Shown: positions 8,305 to 16,398 of the stretch, one piece after another
How the letters are laid out: every line of letters starts with the position of its first letter
Position numbering within the stretch: position 1 is the first letter of the stretch
The notes under the pieces: generated by a model
The model's database searches: none
What the model saw: only the letters and a program-made list of their open reading frames with translations
What the model was told of the DNA's origin: nothing
From: Blastococcus sp. CT_GayMR16
GTDB lineage: Bacteria; Actinomycetota; Actinomycetes; Mycobacteriales; Geodermatophilaceae
DNA length: 64,000 nt
Reading direction: 5' to 3'
Assembly (NCBI RefSeq): GCF_004570875.1
Contig: NZ_SPQK01000003.1
Coordinates: 124,001-188,000, forward strand
Program-made: the position numbers and the translations under genes

Positions 8305-10710
8305 TCAGCCGGCGACGGCCTGCGACGACGGCTCCAGGTTCCAGCCGGGCTCGTCGGCCTGGCGGTGGAGCAGCTCGGCGAGCGCGCCCGAGGTCAACGG
8401 CCGGGCGAAGTAGTAGCCCTGGCCGTACTGGCAGGCCAGGCCCTGCAGGGTGCTGACCTGCTCCCGCTGCTCGATCCCCTCCGCGACCAGGTCGAGGTGC
8501 AGCGCGTGCCCGAGCTGGCTGATGGCCGAGACCATGACCGACTGGTTCGGGTCCTCGACGCCGGGGATGTCCGCGGGGGTCTCGCCGATGCGGTCCACGA
8601 AGGACTTGTCGATCTTCAGGATGTCCACCGGCAGGTTCTCCAGGTAGGACAGCGAGGAGTACCCGGTGCCGAAGTCGTCGATGGCGAGCCGGACGCCCAG
8701 GGCGCGCAGGGCGGACAGGATCGTCACGGTGGCCGGCAGGTCGACGAGCAGCAGGCTCTCGGTGATCTCCAGGATCAGGTGGGCCGGGTCCAGGCCGGTC
8801 TCCACCAGGACGTCACGGACGGAGTCGACCAGGCCGGGCTCGTCGAGTTCCCGGGCCGACAGGTTGACGCTGACGGTCATCGGCGGGGTCGTGGGATAGC
8901 TGGTGTGCCACGCGCGCATCTGCTGGCACGCCTCGCGGAGCACGTAGCGGCCGATGGGCACGATCAGCCCGGTCTGCTCGGCCAGGGGGATGAAGTCCAG
9001 CGGCGGGACCAGCCCACGCTCGGGGTGCTGCCAGCGCACCAGCGCCTCGACGCCGGCCAGCCGGCCGTTGGCCAGCTCCACGGTGGGCTGGTAGTAGACG
9101 GTGAACTCCCCGCGCTCGACGGCGCGGGCAAGCTCGGCCTTCATCTGCAGCTGGCCGATGATCGCCGAGTCCATCTCGGGCTCGAAGACGGCAGAGCGGC
9201 CCTTGCCGGCCGCCTTGGCGGCGTACATGGCGACGTCGGCGTGCCGCAGCAGCTCGGCGGCGTCGTGCTGACCGGCGGCCCCCATGGCGATGCCCACGCT
9301 GGCGGTGATCCGCACCTCGGCGCCGTCCCCAGCGGCCACGAACGGCTCGGCCAGGGCGCCCAGGAGCCGCTGCGCAGCGGCCTCGGGCCGGCCGGGCTCC
9401 GCGGCGTCCTCGATGAGGACGGCGAACTCGTCGCCGCCGAGCCGGGCGATGGTGTCGCTGGGGCGCAGCGTCCGCCGCAGTCGGTCGGCGACCGCGACGA
9501 GCAGGTCGTCGCCGGCCGTGTGACCGGAGCCGTCGTTCACGGCCTTGAAGTCGTCGAGGTCCACGAACAGGACGGCCACCGGTGCGGCGAGCCGGTCGGT
9601 GCGGGCCAGGGCGTGGTCGAGGCGGTCGGCGAACAGCGCCCGGTTGGCCAGGCCCGTGAGCGTGTCGTGGAAGGCGTTGTGCTGGAGCTGGGCTTCCAGC
9701 TGCTTCTGCTCGGTGACGTCGCGCGTGGTCACGACGACGGCGCGCACGTCGGGGTCGTCCAGCAGGTTGGTGTGGATGCTCTGCACGTGCCGGTAGCTGC
9801 CGTCGCGGTGCCGCAGTCGCAGCTGGGAGGTCGTGGTGGCACGGGCCTCGGCGGTGGCCTCGGCGCGGGCGGCGACCAGCGACAGCCGGTCCTCGGGGTG
9901 GGTGAGGTCGGCCAGCTGTGTCCCGATGAGCTCGTCCTCGGAGTAACCGAGCAGACGGGTGATCGAGGGCGTCTGGTAGCTGATGGCGAGATCGGCGTCG
10001 ACCAGCGTGATCAGGTCGGAAGAATGGTGCACCAGGGCCCGGAAGCGGGCTTCCCCCTGTGCCTTTGCCGCCGCGACACCCAGTTCGCCGGATCGGCGCG
10101 CTGCTTCGAACCGGCGGAACAGCAGGCCCGCCATGACCGCGGCGAAGACCATCATGAAGAGCGTCTCGAAATCGGCTACCCGGCCGGCGCTCTCGTTGGC
10201 CTCGCGGTGCCGTTCGCCGGCGGTGTCCACGGCCTCTTGGAGCCGGACGCTCTCCTGCTGGACCTCGGCCACGCGGGCGATGGCGGTAGCGCTGCCGGCG
10301 ATGAGCGCGTCGCGAGCGACGGCGGCCTCCCGCTGGTAGGTGGTGACCGCGGCGAAGACGTCGGCGTCGTCGGCGCCGTCCGGGGTTGCGGCGACCCGGT
10401 CAGCGGCGACGTCGACCCGGTGTCCGGCGGCGGCCAGGACGGCGGGGTCGGTCGCACCGGTCGTGGCGCGCCACAGGACCGCGTCCTGTGCGGACGCTGC
10501 CGCGTTCAGGTCGGCGAACAGGGCGTCGGCCCGCGACCGGGCGTCGGCCTGGTGCCGTAGCGCAACGACGCTGAAGCCCATGCCGAGGGCGATGTTGAAG
10601 GCGAGGACCACCGCGACCCAGCGACGCCAGGAACCGCCACGGAGCCGCACGAACAGCGCGGTCGGGAGACCGGTGCTGCCGACGACTGACGGTGCGGCGA
10701 CATTCGCCAC
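8305..10710 (-). CDS. Membrane-anchored sensor with PAS-GGDEF-EAL
   Basis: An 801-residue c-di-GMP signalling protein. The GTG at 10710 follows GAAAGGGG with good spacing. A first TM segment (WVAVVLAFNIALGMGFSVV) lies near residues 24-45, an extracytoplasmic helical region of about 140 residues follows, and a second TM (TLFMMVFAAVMAGLLF) lies near 195-215. Then come PAS, GGDEF (intact, with an RPSD I-site five residues upstream) and EAL (GVEALVRWQHPERGL, DDFGTGYSSLSYL). It is probably a ligand- or stress-sensing bifunctional enzyme. It sits next to the Tad pilus cluster, and c-di-GMP often controls surface attachment; that link is inference. Confidence 0.92.
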   Translation of the reverse strand: MANVAAPSVVGSTGLPTALFVRLRGGSWRRWVAVVLAFNIALGMGFSVVALRHQADARSRADALFADLNAAASAQDAVLWRATTGATDPAVLAAAGHRVDVAADRVAATPDGADDADVFAAVTTYQREAAVARDALIAGSATAIARVAEVQQESVRLQEAVDTAGERHREANESAGRVADFETLFMMVFAAVMAGLLFRRFEAARRSGELGVAAAKAQGEARFRALVHHSSDLITLVDADLAISYQTPSITRLLGYSEDELIGTQLADLTHPEDRLSLVAARAEATAEARATTTSQLRLRHRDGSYRHVQSIHTNLLDDPDVRAVVVTTRDVTEQKQLEAQLQHNAFHDTLTGLANRALFADRLDHALARTDRLAAPVAVLFVDLDDFKAVNDGSGHTAGDDLLVAVADRLRRTLRPSDTIARLGGDEFAVLIEDAAEPGRPEAAAQRLLGALAEPFVAAGDGAEVRITASVGIAMGAAGQHDAAELLRHADVAMYAAKAAGKGRSAVFEPEMDSAIIGQLQMKAELARAVERGEFTVYYQPTVELANGRLAGVEALVRWQHPERGLVPPLDFIPLAEQTGLIVPIGRYVLREACQQMRAWHTSYPTTPPMTVSVNLSARELDEPGLVDSVRDVLVETGLDPAHLILEITESLLLVDLPATVTILSALRALGVRLAIDDFGTGYSSLSYLENLPVDILKIDKSFVDRIGETPADIPGVEDPNQSVMVSAISQLGHALHLDLVAEGIEQREQVSTLQGLACQYGQGYYFARPLTSGALAELLHRQADEPGWNLEPSSQAVAG

Positions 10711-10841
10711 TTCCAGGCCCCTTTCGCGCCGCCATTCGGCGGACCTCCCATTGATCGGCCCGAAAGGAGTGGAACTGAAGCGTGCGTCAACCGCTCCCCT
10801 GATGGGGTGAGGCCGGCGATTCCAGGGGATTGGCCGGGAAT

Positions 10842-11303
10842 TCAGCCGTCGACGTAGCGGTCGCGCTCGACGACGAACTGGCCGGTCGCGGTGTTCGCAT
10901 CGATGAACTCCGGGAGGAACGGGATCCGCACGGTCACCGTCACGCACACCGAGAACTCCTCCCCCGGCGTCAGCGTCGGGCTGTATCCGGCGGCCGTCGC
11001 GCAGTCCGCGCCGGCCGCCGCATAGGCGACCCGGACGTCGGTGGCGTCGACCGACTGGTCCTCGACGGCCAGCTGCGCCGCCCGCAGCGCCCGGTCCCGA
11101 CCCGTCGCCGGGTCCGGTGCGGTGGCGATCGCCCGGCCGGCTTCCCGCGCCGCCGCCGTCGAGGCGAACACCCCGCGCTGCACCGCCGAGAACCCGGCCA
11201 CGATGTAGATCAGCGGCACGAACACGACCAGCGCGATGAAGACGAACTCCACCAGCGCCGAGCCGCGCTCCCCGTCCCCGAGACGGCTACGCAGCCAGGT
11301 CAC
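10842..11303 (-). CDS. TadE-family pseudopilin (second)
   Basis: A 153-residue TadE-like protein of the Flp/Tad pilus. The N-terminal GERGSALVEFVFIALVVFVPLIYIV is the class III leader-like motif and hydrophobic helix of TadE/TadF proteins, with the glutamate at the +5-like position. The C-terminal part is beta-rich with two cysteines. The start overlaps the stop of the upstream TadE gene by four bases. It is the last visible gene of the Tad operon. Confidence 0.83.
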   Translation of the reverse strand: MTWLRSRLGDGERGSALVEFVFIALVVFVPLIYIVAGFSAVQRGVFASTAAAREAGRAIATAPDPATGRDRALRAAQLAVEDQSVDATDVRVAYAAAGADCATAAGYSPTLTPGEEFSVCVTVTVRIPFLPEFIDANTATGQFVVERDRYVDG

Positions 11304-11746
11304 GCAGCTTCCTTCACCGCGCGGCCGGTGACCTCCAGCGGGAGCAGGTTTCCCAACGTCGCCAGCAGCGACGGCACCGAGCCGGAGCAGCGGACGACCA
11401 CGAGGGTCAGCCCACTCGCGTCGACCTCCTCACCGGAGGTGCAGGTCAGTCCCTCAGCCGTCTGCACCGAGGTCGCCCGGGCGACCACTTCCACGGTCCG
11501 CGCGGCCCCGAGGGACGAGTCGACGTCGGCGTTGGCGGCGTACCGAGCACCCGCCTGCGCGCTGGCCGTCACGACGTTGCGCATGTGCACGTAGACCGCC
11601 ACCTGCAGGACCGCGAGCAGGAGCATCACGATCAGGATCGAGACCATCACGAAGTCGACGACGGCGCTGCCCCGCTCGCCAGAAGGGACCCCTCTGCCCC
11701 CCACCGCTCGCACGCTCGCGCCGGGACCCTGCAGAGGAGCCATCAA
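11300..11746 (-). CDS. TadE-family pseudopilin (first)
   Basis: A 148-residue TadE-like protein. GERGSAVVDFVMVSILIVMLLLAVLQVAVYVHMRNVV is the pilin-like motif and N-terminal helix. About 23 residues precede it, and these are encoded by a palindromic 40-bp repeat (11695-11734) that also occurs in an unrelated gene at 59919, so the true N-terminal part may have been extended by a repeat insertion. The start overlaps the upstream pilin-like gene by four bases. Confidence 0.8.
   Translation of the reverse strand: MMAPLQGPGASVRAVGGRGVPSGERGSAVVDFVMVSILIVMLLLAVLQVAVYVHMRNVVTASAQAGARYAANADVDSSLGAARTVEVVARATSVQTAEGLTCTSGEEVDASGLTLVVVRCSGSVPSLLATLGNLLPLEVTGRAVKEAA
11695..11734. repeat. Dispersed 40-bp palindromic repeat, copy 1
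   Basis: The 40 bases match 59919-59958 at 37 positions. The ends pair (CTCTGC at 11692-11697 with GCAGAG at 11731-11736) and the middle contains CGCTCGCACGCTCGCG. It is entirely inside the N-terminal coding region of a TadE gene. Confidence 0.7.
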
Positions 11747-11949
11747 CCACCGCTCGTGACGGAGGTGAGCGCGTTCGTCACCGCGTCGACGATCGCCGTC
11801 CGGAACGGGATGAGGATGGCCAGCACGAGGGCCGCCGTCATCACCGTGATCATCACCCAGCCCGGGACGTCGCCCCGTTCCGGATCCTCGCCTTTCACCC
11901 GAGCCGCGAGCGCGGCCAGGACGGCGGTCAGGTACGCGTAGGAACGCAT
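11743..11949 (-). CDS. Flp pilin-like small membrane peptide
   Basis: A 68-residue peptide (MRSYAYLTAVLAALAARVKG...) with a hydrophobic segment GWVMITVMTAALVLAILIPF near residues 30-50, preceded by ERGDVP. The ATG at 11949 follows AAGGAGGAAGGACG, a strong ribosome-binding sequence; an earlier in-frame ATG at 11982 overlaps the tadC stop. Position between tadC and tadE genes suggests a Flp-type pilin or pseudopilin, but the leader motif is not canonical (no GxxxxE with a tyrosine). This assignment is by context. Confidence 0.62.
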   Translation of the reverse strand: MRSYAYLTAVLAALAARVKGEDPERGDVPGWVMITVMTAALVLAILIPFRTAIVDAVTNALTSVTSGG

Positions 11950-11978
11950 GGAGCGTCCTTCCTCCTTCAGGTCCGCTG

Positions 11979-12920
11979 TCATTGCGCCAGCGAGACGATG
12001 CTGATCAGCCCCGGGAACAGGGCGAAGAGAACGGTGACCGGCAGCACCAGGAAGACGACCGGCACCATCATGGCGATCTCCTTGCGGCCGCCCGCCTCGA
12101 GCAGCCGGCGCTTCCCGGCCTCCCGGACGTCGGCGGCCTGGGCCCGGAGCACCTCGGCGAGCGGGGTGCCGCGCTCGATCGCGACCAGCAGCCCGTCGAT
12201 GAACCGGGCCAGCGGGTCGAGCGATGTCCGGTCCGCCACCTGCTGCAGCGCGTCGACCAGCGGCACACCCGCCCGGGCGCGGCCCAGAGCGGCGCCGAGC
12301 TCGCGCGCCAGCTCGCCACCGGAGAGGCGGGTCACCCGCGCGATCGCCGCGGTAGGGCTCTCCCCCGCCGTCACGGCGAGCGCCAGCAGCTCGGCGACCA
12401 CCGGGAACTCCGCGAGGAGAAGTTCCTCCCGCTGCTGCACCTGCTGGGTCAGCCACCAGTCGCGGCCCAGTACGCCACCGAGCAGACCGGCCAGGCAGAG
12501 CAGCCCCGCCGACAGCACGTTGACGCCGCCCGCGGCGACGGATCCGACCGTGGCGACCAGGGCGGCGCCGAGCAGACCGAGGCCACCCCAGACGACCTGC
12601 TCGACGCGGAAGTCCTCCACGGTGACGTCGGTGGCCAGCGCGTCGAGCCGCCGGCGCACCGCGGCGCGGCCGCCCAGCATCCGGTCGACCAGTCGGGCCC
12701 CGTCCCCGACCGCGGGACCGAACACCCGGCGGACGGCGGTGAGCAGTCCCGGCTCGGTCGCGGTGCCGAGCAGCCGGGACGGCGCCGGGGTGTCGTGCAC
12801 GTAGGGCGCCAGCCGGTCGACCAGCCGCACCGACCGGAACGGCGGCGCGTAGCTGACGGCGAGCACCAGCCCGACGGCGGCGACCAGCCCGAGCAGCATG
12901 CCCATCAGCCCGGCGCTCAC
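11979..12920 (-). CDS. tadC: Tad secretion inner-membrane protein TadC (GspF family)
   Basis: A 313-residue type II secretion system F-domain protein forming part of the pilus assembly platform. There is an N-terminal TM (residues 4-24), a pair of TMs near 125-165, the conserved helical F domain (LLAEFPVVAELLALAVTAGESPTAAI) and a C-terminal TM (VFLVLPVTVLFALFPGL). It is downstream of tadB on the same strand and its stop overlaps the upstream ATG of the next peptide. Family and operon position both support the call. Confidence 0.88.
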   Translation of the reverse strand: MSAGLMGMLLGLVAAVGLVLAVSYAPPFRSVRLVDRLAPYVHDTPAPSRLLGTATEPGLLTAVRRVFGPAVGDGARLVDRMLGGRAAVRRRLDALATDVTVEDFRVEQVVWGGLGLLGAALVATVGSVAAGGVNVLSAGLLCLAGLLGGVLGRDWWLTQQVQQREELLLAEFPVVAELLALAVTAGESPTAAIARVTRLSGGELARELGAALGRARAGVPLVDALQQVADRTSLDPLARFIDGLLVAIERGTPLAEVLRAQAADVREAGKRRLLEAGGRKEIAMMVPVVFLVLPVTVLFALFPGLISIVSLAQ

Positions 12921-12993
12921 GAGGGCTCCTCGCTGGCGCTCGTCGCCCGCGTTCGCGGGACTGCTCTGCCCATCGGTGAGCTCGCCAGCTCGC

Positions 12994-13857
12994 TCACTGG
13001 AGCACCCGGACGTCCTCGGGCAGCCGCCCGATCCGCAGCATCACCCGGTAGGCGACGACGCAGACCACGCCGCCGACCAGCAGGATCGCGGTGCCGAGCG
13101 GGGAGTCGTAGGCGGCCAGCGTCGTCGACTGGGTGGCCAGGAGCAGCAGCACGACCCAGGGCGCGGCGACGGCCAGCCGTGCGGCCGACACGACCCAGCC
13201 CTGCCGGGTCTCGAGCTCGGCGCGGGCCCGGGCATCCTCGCGCAGGAACGTCGCCAGCGTGCGCAGCACCCGGCCGAGGTCGGTGCCCCCGACCTCCCGC
13301 GCGACCCGCAGGGTCTCCACGATGCGGTCACCGACCGGGTCCGCCAGGTCGTCCTTGAGTCGGTCGAGGCAGACGCTGAACCGACCGGTCGAGCGGTACT
13401 CGGCGGCGAAGCGGGCGAACGGCGCGCGCAGCACCTCCGGCCCACGACTCGACAGGGCCGAGAGCGCCTCCGGCAGCGACAGCCCCGCCCGGACGGCGGA
13501 GGCCAGGTTGTCGACGACCTCCGGCCACACCTCGCGCAGGTCCGCCGTGCGCTTGGCGGCCAGGCGGCGCACCTGCACGTAGGGCAGCGAGAAGCCGAAG
13601 AGGCCGAAGACCAGGCTCACGGTGACGGTGCCGGTGGTCAGCAGGACGATGACCAGGGCGAGCATCCCCAGCCCGACCTGCAGCGCGAGCAACTGCGCGG
13701 CGTTGATCCCGGTCAGCCCGGCCGCGGACAGCAACTGCTGCCGGCGTCCAGCACGACGTGGCGTGCGGCGCGGCTCCGGCGCCCGGGACCCGCTGCGCCA
13801 CACGAGCAGCAGCCCGATGCCCAGCACGAGTCCGAGGAGGGCCCCGGACTCCGTCAT
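12994..13857 (-). CDS. tadB: Tad secretion inner-membrane protein TadB (GspF family)
   Basis: A 287-residue GspF-family protein, partner of TadC in the pilus inner-membrane platform. Hydrophobic segments are at about 5-22, 70-105, 222-242 and 246-266, with the F domain (LREVWPEVVDNLASAVRAGLSLPEALSALSSRGPEVLR) between. The start overlaps the stop of the upstream cpaF fragment by four bases (ATGA), so it was translated with cpaF before that gene was split. A hairpin with GTGAGC/GCTCAC arms overlaps its stop (12976-12997). Confidence 0.88.
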   Translation of the reverse strand: MTESGALLGLVLGIGLLLVWRSGSRAPEPRRTPRRAGRRQQLLSAAGLTGINAAQLLALQVGLGMLALVIVLLTTGTVTVSLVFGLFGFSLPYVQVRRLAAKRTADLREVWPEVVDNLASAVRAGLSLPEALSALSSRGPEVLRAPFARFAAEYRSTGRFSVCLDRLKDDLADPVGDRIVETLRVAREVGGTDLGRVLRTLATFLREDARARAELETRQGWVVSAARLAVAAPWVVLLLLATQSTTLAAYDSPLGTAILLVGGVVCVVAYRVMLRIGRLPEDVRVLQ

Positions 13858-14455
13858 GACCGGTCCCCGAGCAGGGCGGCGAGGTCTAGGCCGAGGGCGG
13901 CGAAGCGGTCGGGGTGCGGCGGGTAGCCGTCGGCGCGGACCAGCCGGCCGTCGCGCGAGGTGAAGATGTCGGCGGTCTCGATCACGCCGTTCTCCGCCCG
14001 GCCCGGCAGCCCCACGATCTCACGCACCCGCCGGTGCCCCGACACGTCGGTGCCCACATGGACGACGAGGTCGACGCTGGAGGCCACGGTCGGCACGACG
14101 AACGCCGTCCCGATGTTCTCCCCCGCCAGCAACGGCAGCGTGCACATCTTGACCACGGCCTCGCGGGCGCTGTTGGCGTGCAGCGTGCACATACCGGGCA
14201 GGCCGGAGTTCAGCGCGATCAGCAGGTCGAGGCACTCCTCCTGCCGGACCTCGCCGACGATGATCCGGGAGGGCCGCATCCGCAGCGCCTCCTTGACCAG
14301 CCGCCGGAGCGGGATCTCCCCGGCACCCTCGAGGTTGGGCTGTCGCGTCTGCATGGAGACGACGTCGGGCAGCGGCACGCGTAGCTCGAAGACCTCCTCG
14401 CAGGTGACCACCCGCTCGCGGGCGGGGATCGCCGCGCAGAGGCAGTTCAGCAGCG
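13854..14455 (-). pseudogene. cpaF: cpaF/tadA pilus ATPase, 3' part (gene split by two elements)
   Basis: C-terminal 200 codons of the Tad pilus ATPase. It begins inside the Walker A region (LLNCLCAAIPARERVVTCEE follows the lysine-threonine codons lost to the insertion) and contains the Asp/His boxes, SRIIVGEVRQEE (Walker B) and CTLHANSAREAVVKM. The rest of the gene is at 22411-22587 and 47503-47957. Joined, the three parts give 1230 nt, 410 codons, in one frame. The upstream bases to 14558 stay open but encode element A sequence, not CpaF. Without Walker A the product here cannot hydrolyse ATP. Confidence 0.9.
14452..14455. other. Element A left junction (attL core AGCG)
   Basis: Left boundary of element A. 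cpaF sequence lies to the left and element sequence to the right. The same AGCG stands at the right junction (22411-22414). Rejoining at this core restores the cpaF frame. Confidence 0.8.
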
Positions 14456-14484
14456 ACACCTGTACGGAGTGGCATACTTGGGGC

Positions 14485-15909
14485 GTGACCACATCACTCC
14501 CCCAGCCCAGCCGCCGAGCCGTGGCCGACCAGCCACGCGCCGCCGTGTACTGCCGCATCTCAGACGACCGCCACGGACTTGGCCTGGGCGTGGAGCGTCA
14601 GCGCCAGGACTGCCACGGGCTGGCCGAACGCAACGGCTGGCGGGTTGTGGCCACTCACACGGACAACGACGTCAGCGCCTACTCCGGCAAAGTGCGGCCC
14701 GGCTACGTCGAGCTGATGCGTTCGATCGAGGCTGGCCAGGTTGACGTGGTCGTGGCCTGGGACCCCGACCGACTCCACCGCTCCCCCGCTGAGCTGGAAG
14801 GCTTCATCGCCGCAGTGGAGGGCGCCGGAGTTCAGGTAGTCAGCGTTCAGGCGGGCACGGTTGACCTATCCACCGCGGCCGGCCGACTCGTCGCCCGCAT
14901 GCTCGGCAACATCGCCCGCCACGAATCGGAACACAAGAGCGAGAGGGTGCGCCGAGTCATGCAGCAGCGAGCAGAGTCCGGCCGGTCCCACGGCCGCCGC
15001 GCCTACGGCTGGACGCGTGAACACACGGCGGACGGCACCGGCCGGGAAGCGATCGCGCCGAGCGAGGCCGCCGTCGTTCGCCGCATCGCTGACGCGCTGC
15101 TCTCCGGAGAGTCCTTGCGCGCCGTGACTGCGGCTCTCAACTCCGACAGCGTCCCCACCCCTACCGGTGTCCCGGAGTGGGGGAAGAACATGGTGCGCGC
15201 CCTGGTGCTGCGCGAGCGCAATGCCGGCCTGCGGGTACACCGCGGTGAGGTGGTCGGCGATGGAGCATGGGAGCCGATCCTGCCGCGAGACCGATGGGAA
15301 CAGGTCCGGGCGGTCCTGACTGACCCGGCCAGGAAGACCAGCACCGGCACCGCAGCCGCCCACCTGCTGTCCGGCATCGCGCACTGTGGAGTCTGCGGCG
15401 CCCGGCTGCGAGTGGCACAGAACCGTGGCGTTCCGTCCTACCGGTGCTCCGCCAATGGCTGCGTGATCCGCCGCAAGGAAGACCTCGATCACCTGGTGAC
15501 CGAGCTGGTCATTGCGCGACTTGGTGCGCCCGACGCCGCCGACTTGTTCACCACCTCCGACAGTCCGGAACGCGTGGCCGCGGTGGCCGAGGCCGATCAG
15601 CTCCGCGCCCGCCTGGACGAAGCGGCCGACCAGTACGCGGACGGGCTGATTGACGGGCGCATGTTGGAGCGCATCACTGCCCGGTTGCGCCCGCAGCTGA
15701 CCGAGGCTGAGGCGCGGTCCCGGCTGGTCGATTCCGCTCCCCTGCTCGATGGGCTGGCCGGCGCGCCAGACGTCCGAGGGGTGTGGAACGGCCTTTCTCT
15801 GAGCCGGCGCCGCGCCGTCGTGGAAACACTTATGACCGTCACCCTCAATCGCACCCGTCGCGGCGCCCGCACTTTCGACCCAGAGGCGGTCGCCATTACG
15901 TGGCGATAG
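14485..15909 (+). CDS. Large serine integrase of element A
   Basis: A 474-residue serine recombinase that catalyses integration and excision. The GTG at 14485 begins MTTSLPQPSRRAVADQPRAA; a CATACT -10-like hexamer at 14473-14478 is only six bases upstream, so the message may be leaderless. The resolvase domain has the catalytic serine at 26 (YCRIS) and the QRQDC region. A recombinase domain follows (about 160-270), then a zinc ribbon (CGVCGARLR and YRCSANGC, near 297-325) and a C-terminal coiled coil. It lies immediately inside the left junction, next to its own attachment site, as usual for these integrases. Confidence 0.93.
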   Translation: MTTSLPQPSRRAVADQPRAAVYCRISDDRHGLGLGVERQRQDCHGLAERNGWRVVATHTDNDVSAYSGKVRPGYVELMRSIEAGQVDVVVAWDPDRLHRSPAELEGFIAAVEGAGVQVVSVQAGTVDLSTAAGRLVARMLGNIARHESEHKSERVRRVMQQRAESGRSHGRRAYGWTREHTADGTGREAIAPSEAAVVRRIADALLSGESLRAVTAALNSDSVPTPTGVPEWGKNMVRALVLRERNAGLRVHRGEVVGDGAWEPILPRDRWEQVRAVLTDPARKTSTGTAAAHLLSGIAHCGVCGARLRVAQNRGVPSYRCSANGCVIRRKEDLDHLVTELVIARLGAPDAADLFTTSDSPERVAAVAEADQLRARLDEAADQYADGLIDGRMLERITARLRPQLTEAEARSRLVDSAPLLDGLAGAPDVRGVWNGLSLSRRRAVVETLMTVTLNRTRRGARTFDPEAVAITWR

Positions 15910-16051
15910 CACGGTGCGTTTCTGACGTCTACCATAGAGAGCGAGCCTGACACACGGGCTGCCATAACTGAATAAGAACCGTGCTCCGTGGGGGAGCCAA
16001 ACTTGCCGGCCGACCAGCCGACGAGTTCTCAGCTACCCACGGAGAACGGAA

Positions 16052-16240
16052 ATGACTACTGCTCTACTTGATATCGACGCAGCCGCCGCCCGGCTCGGCG
16101 TGAACGTCCGATACATGCGCCACCTCGTGGCACACCGAACGATCCCGTACCACAAGGTCGGCCGGCTGGTCCGTTTCGACCCTGCTGACCTGGACGCTTT
16201 CGTGGCGACTGGTCGGCGCGAGGCGGTCTCAGCCTCATGA
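16052..16240 (+). CDS. Excisionase-like MerR-type HTH protein (element A)
   Basis: A 62-residue protein matching the helix-turn-helix domain found in excisionases and plasmid regulators: LLDIDAAAARLGVNVRYMRH (helix-turn-helix), then VAHRTIPYHKVGRLVRFDPADLDAFV (wing). The ATG at 16052 follows GGAGAACGG. It may act as recombination directionality factor for the serine integrase or as regulator of the downstream genes; the sequence cannot separate the two. The stop overlaps the start of the next small gene (TCATGA). Confidence 0.78.
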   Translation: MTTALLDIDAAAARLGVNVRYMRHLVAHRTIPYHKVGRLVRFDPADLDAFVATGRREAVSAS

Positions 16241-16398
16241 CCGCCGTAGATACCTACGTCGCTCGCATGGTCGCCTCCGCGCCGACTCTGACCGCCTCGC
16301 AGCGCGAGCGCCTGACCGGCCTGCTGCGTCCGCCCGTCGTAAGCCCCGCCGCCCACCTCGCTGCGGCCGGCCAGCGTGAGGCGGTTTCTCTGCGATGA
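16237..16398 (+). CDS. 53-residue hypothetical peptide
   Basis: A short frame translationally coupled at both ends: its ATG overlaps the previous stop, and its stop (16396-16398) overlaps the ATG of the AAA ATPase. It encodes MTAVDTYVARMVASAPTLTA and ends ...GQREAVSLR. The end echoes the C-terminus of the preceding protein (RREAVSAS). The coupling argues that it is translated; function unknown. Confidence 0.55.
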   Translation: MTAVDTYVARMVASAPTLTASQRERLTGLLRPPVVSPAAHLAAAGQREAVSLR

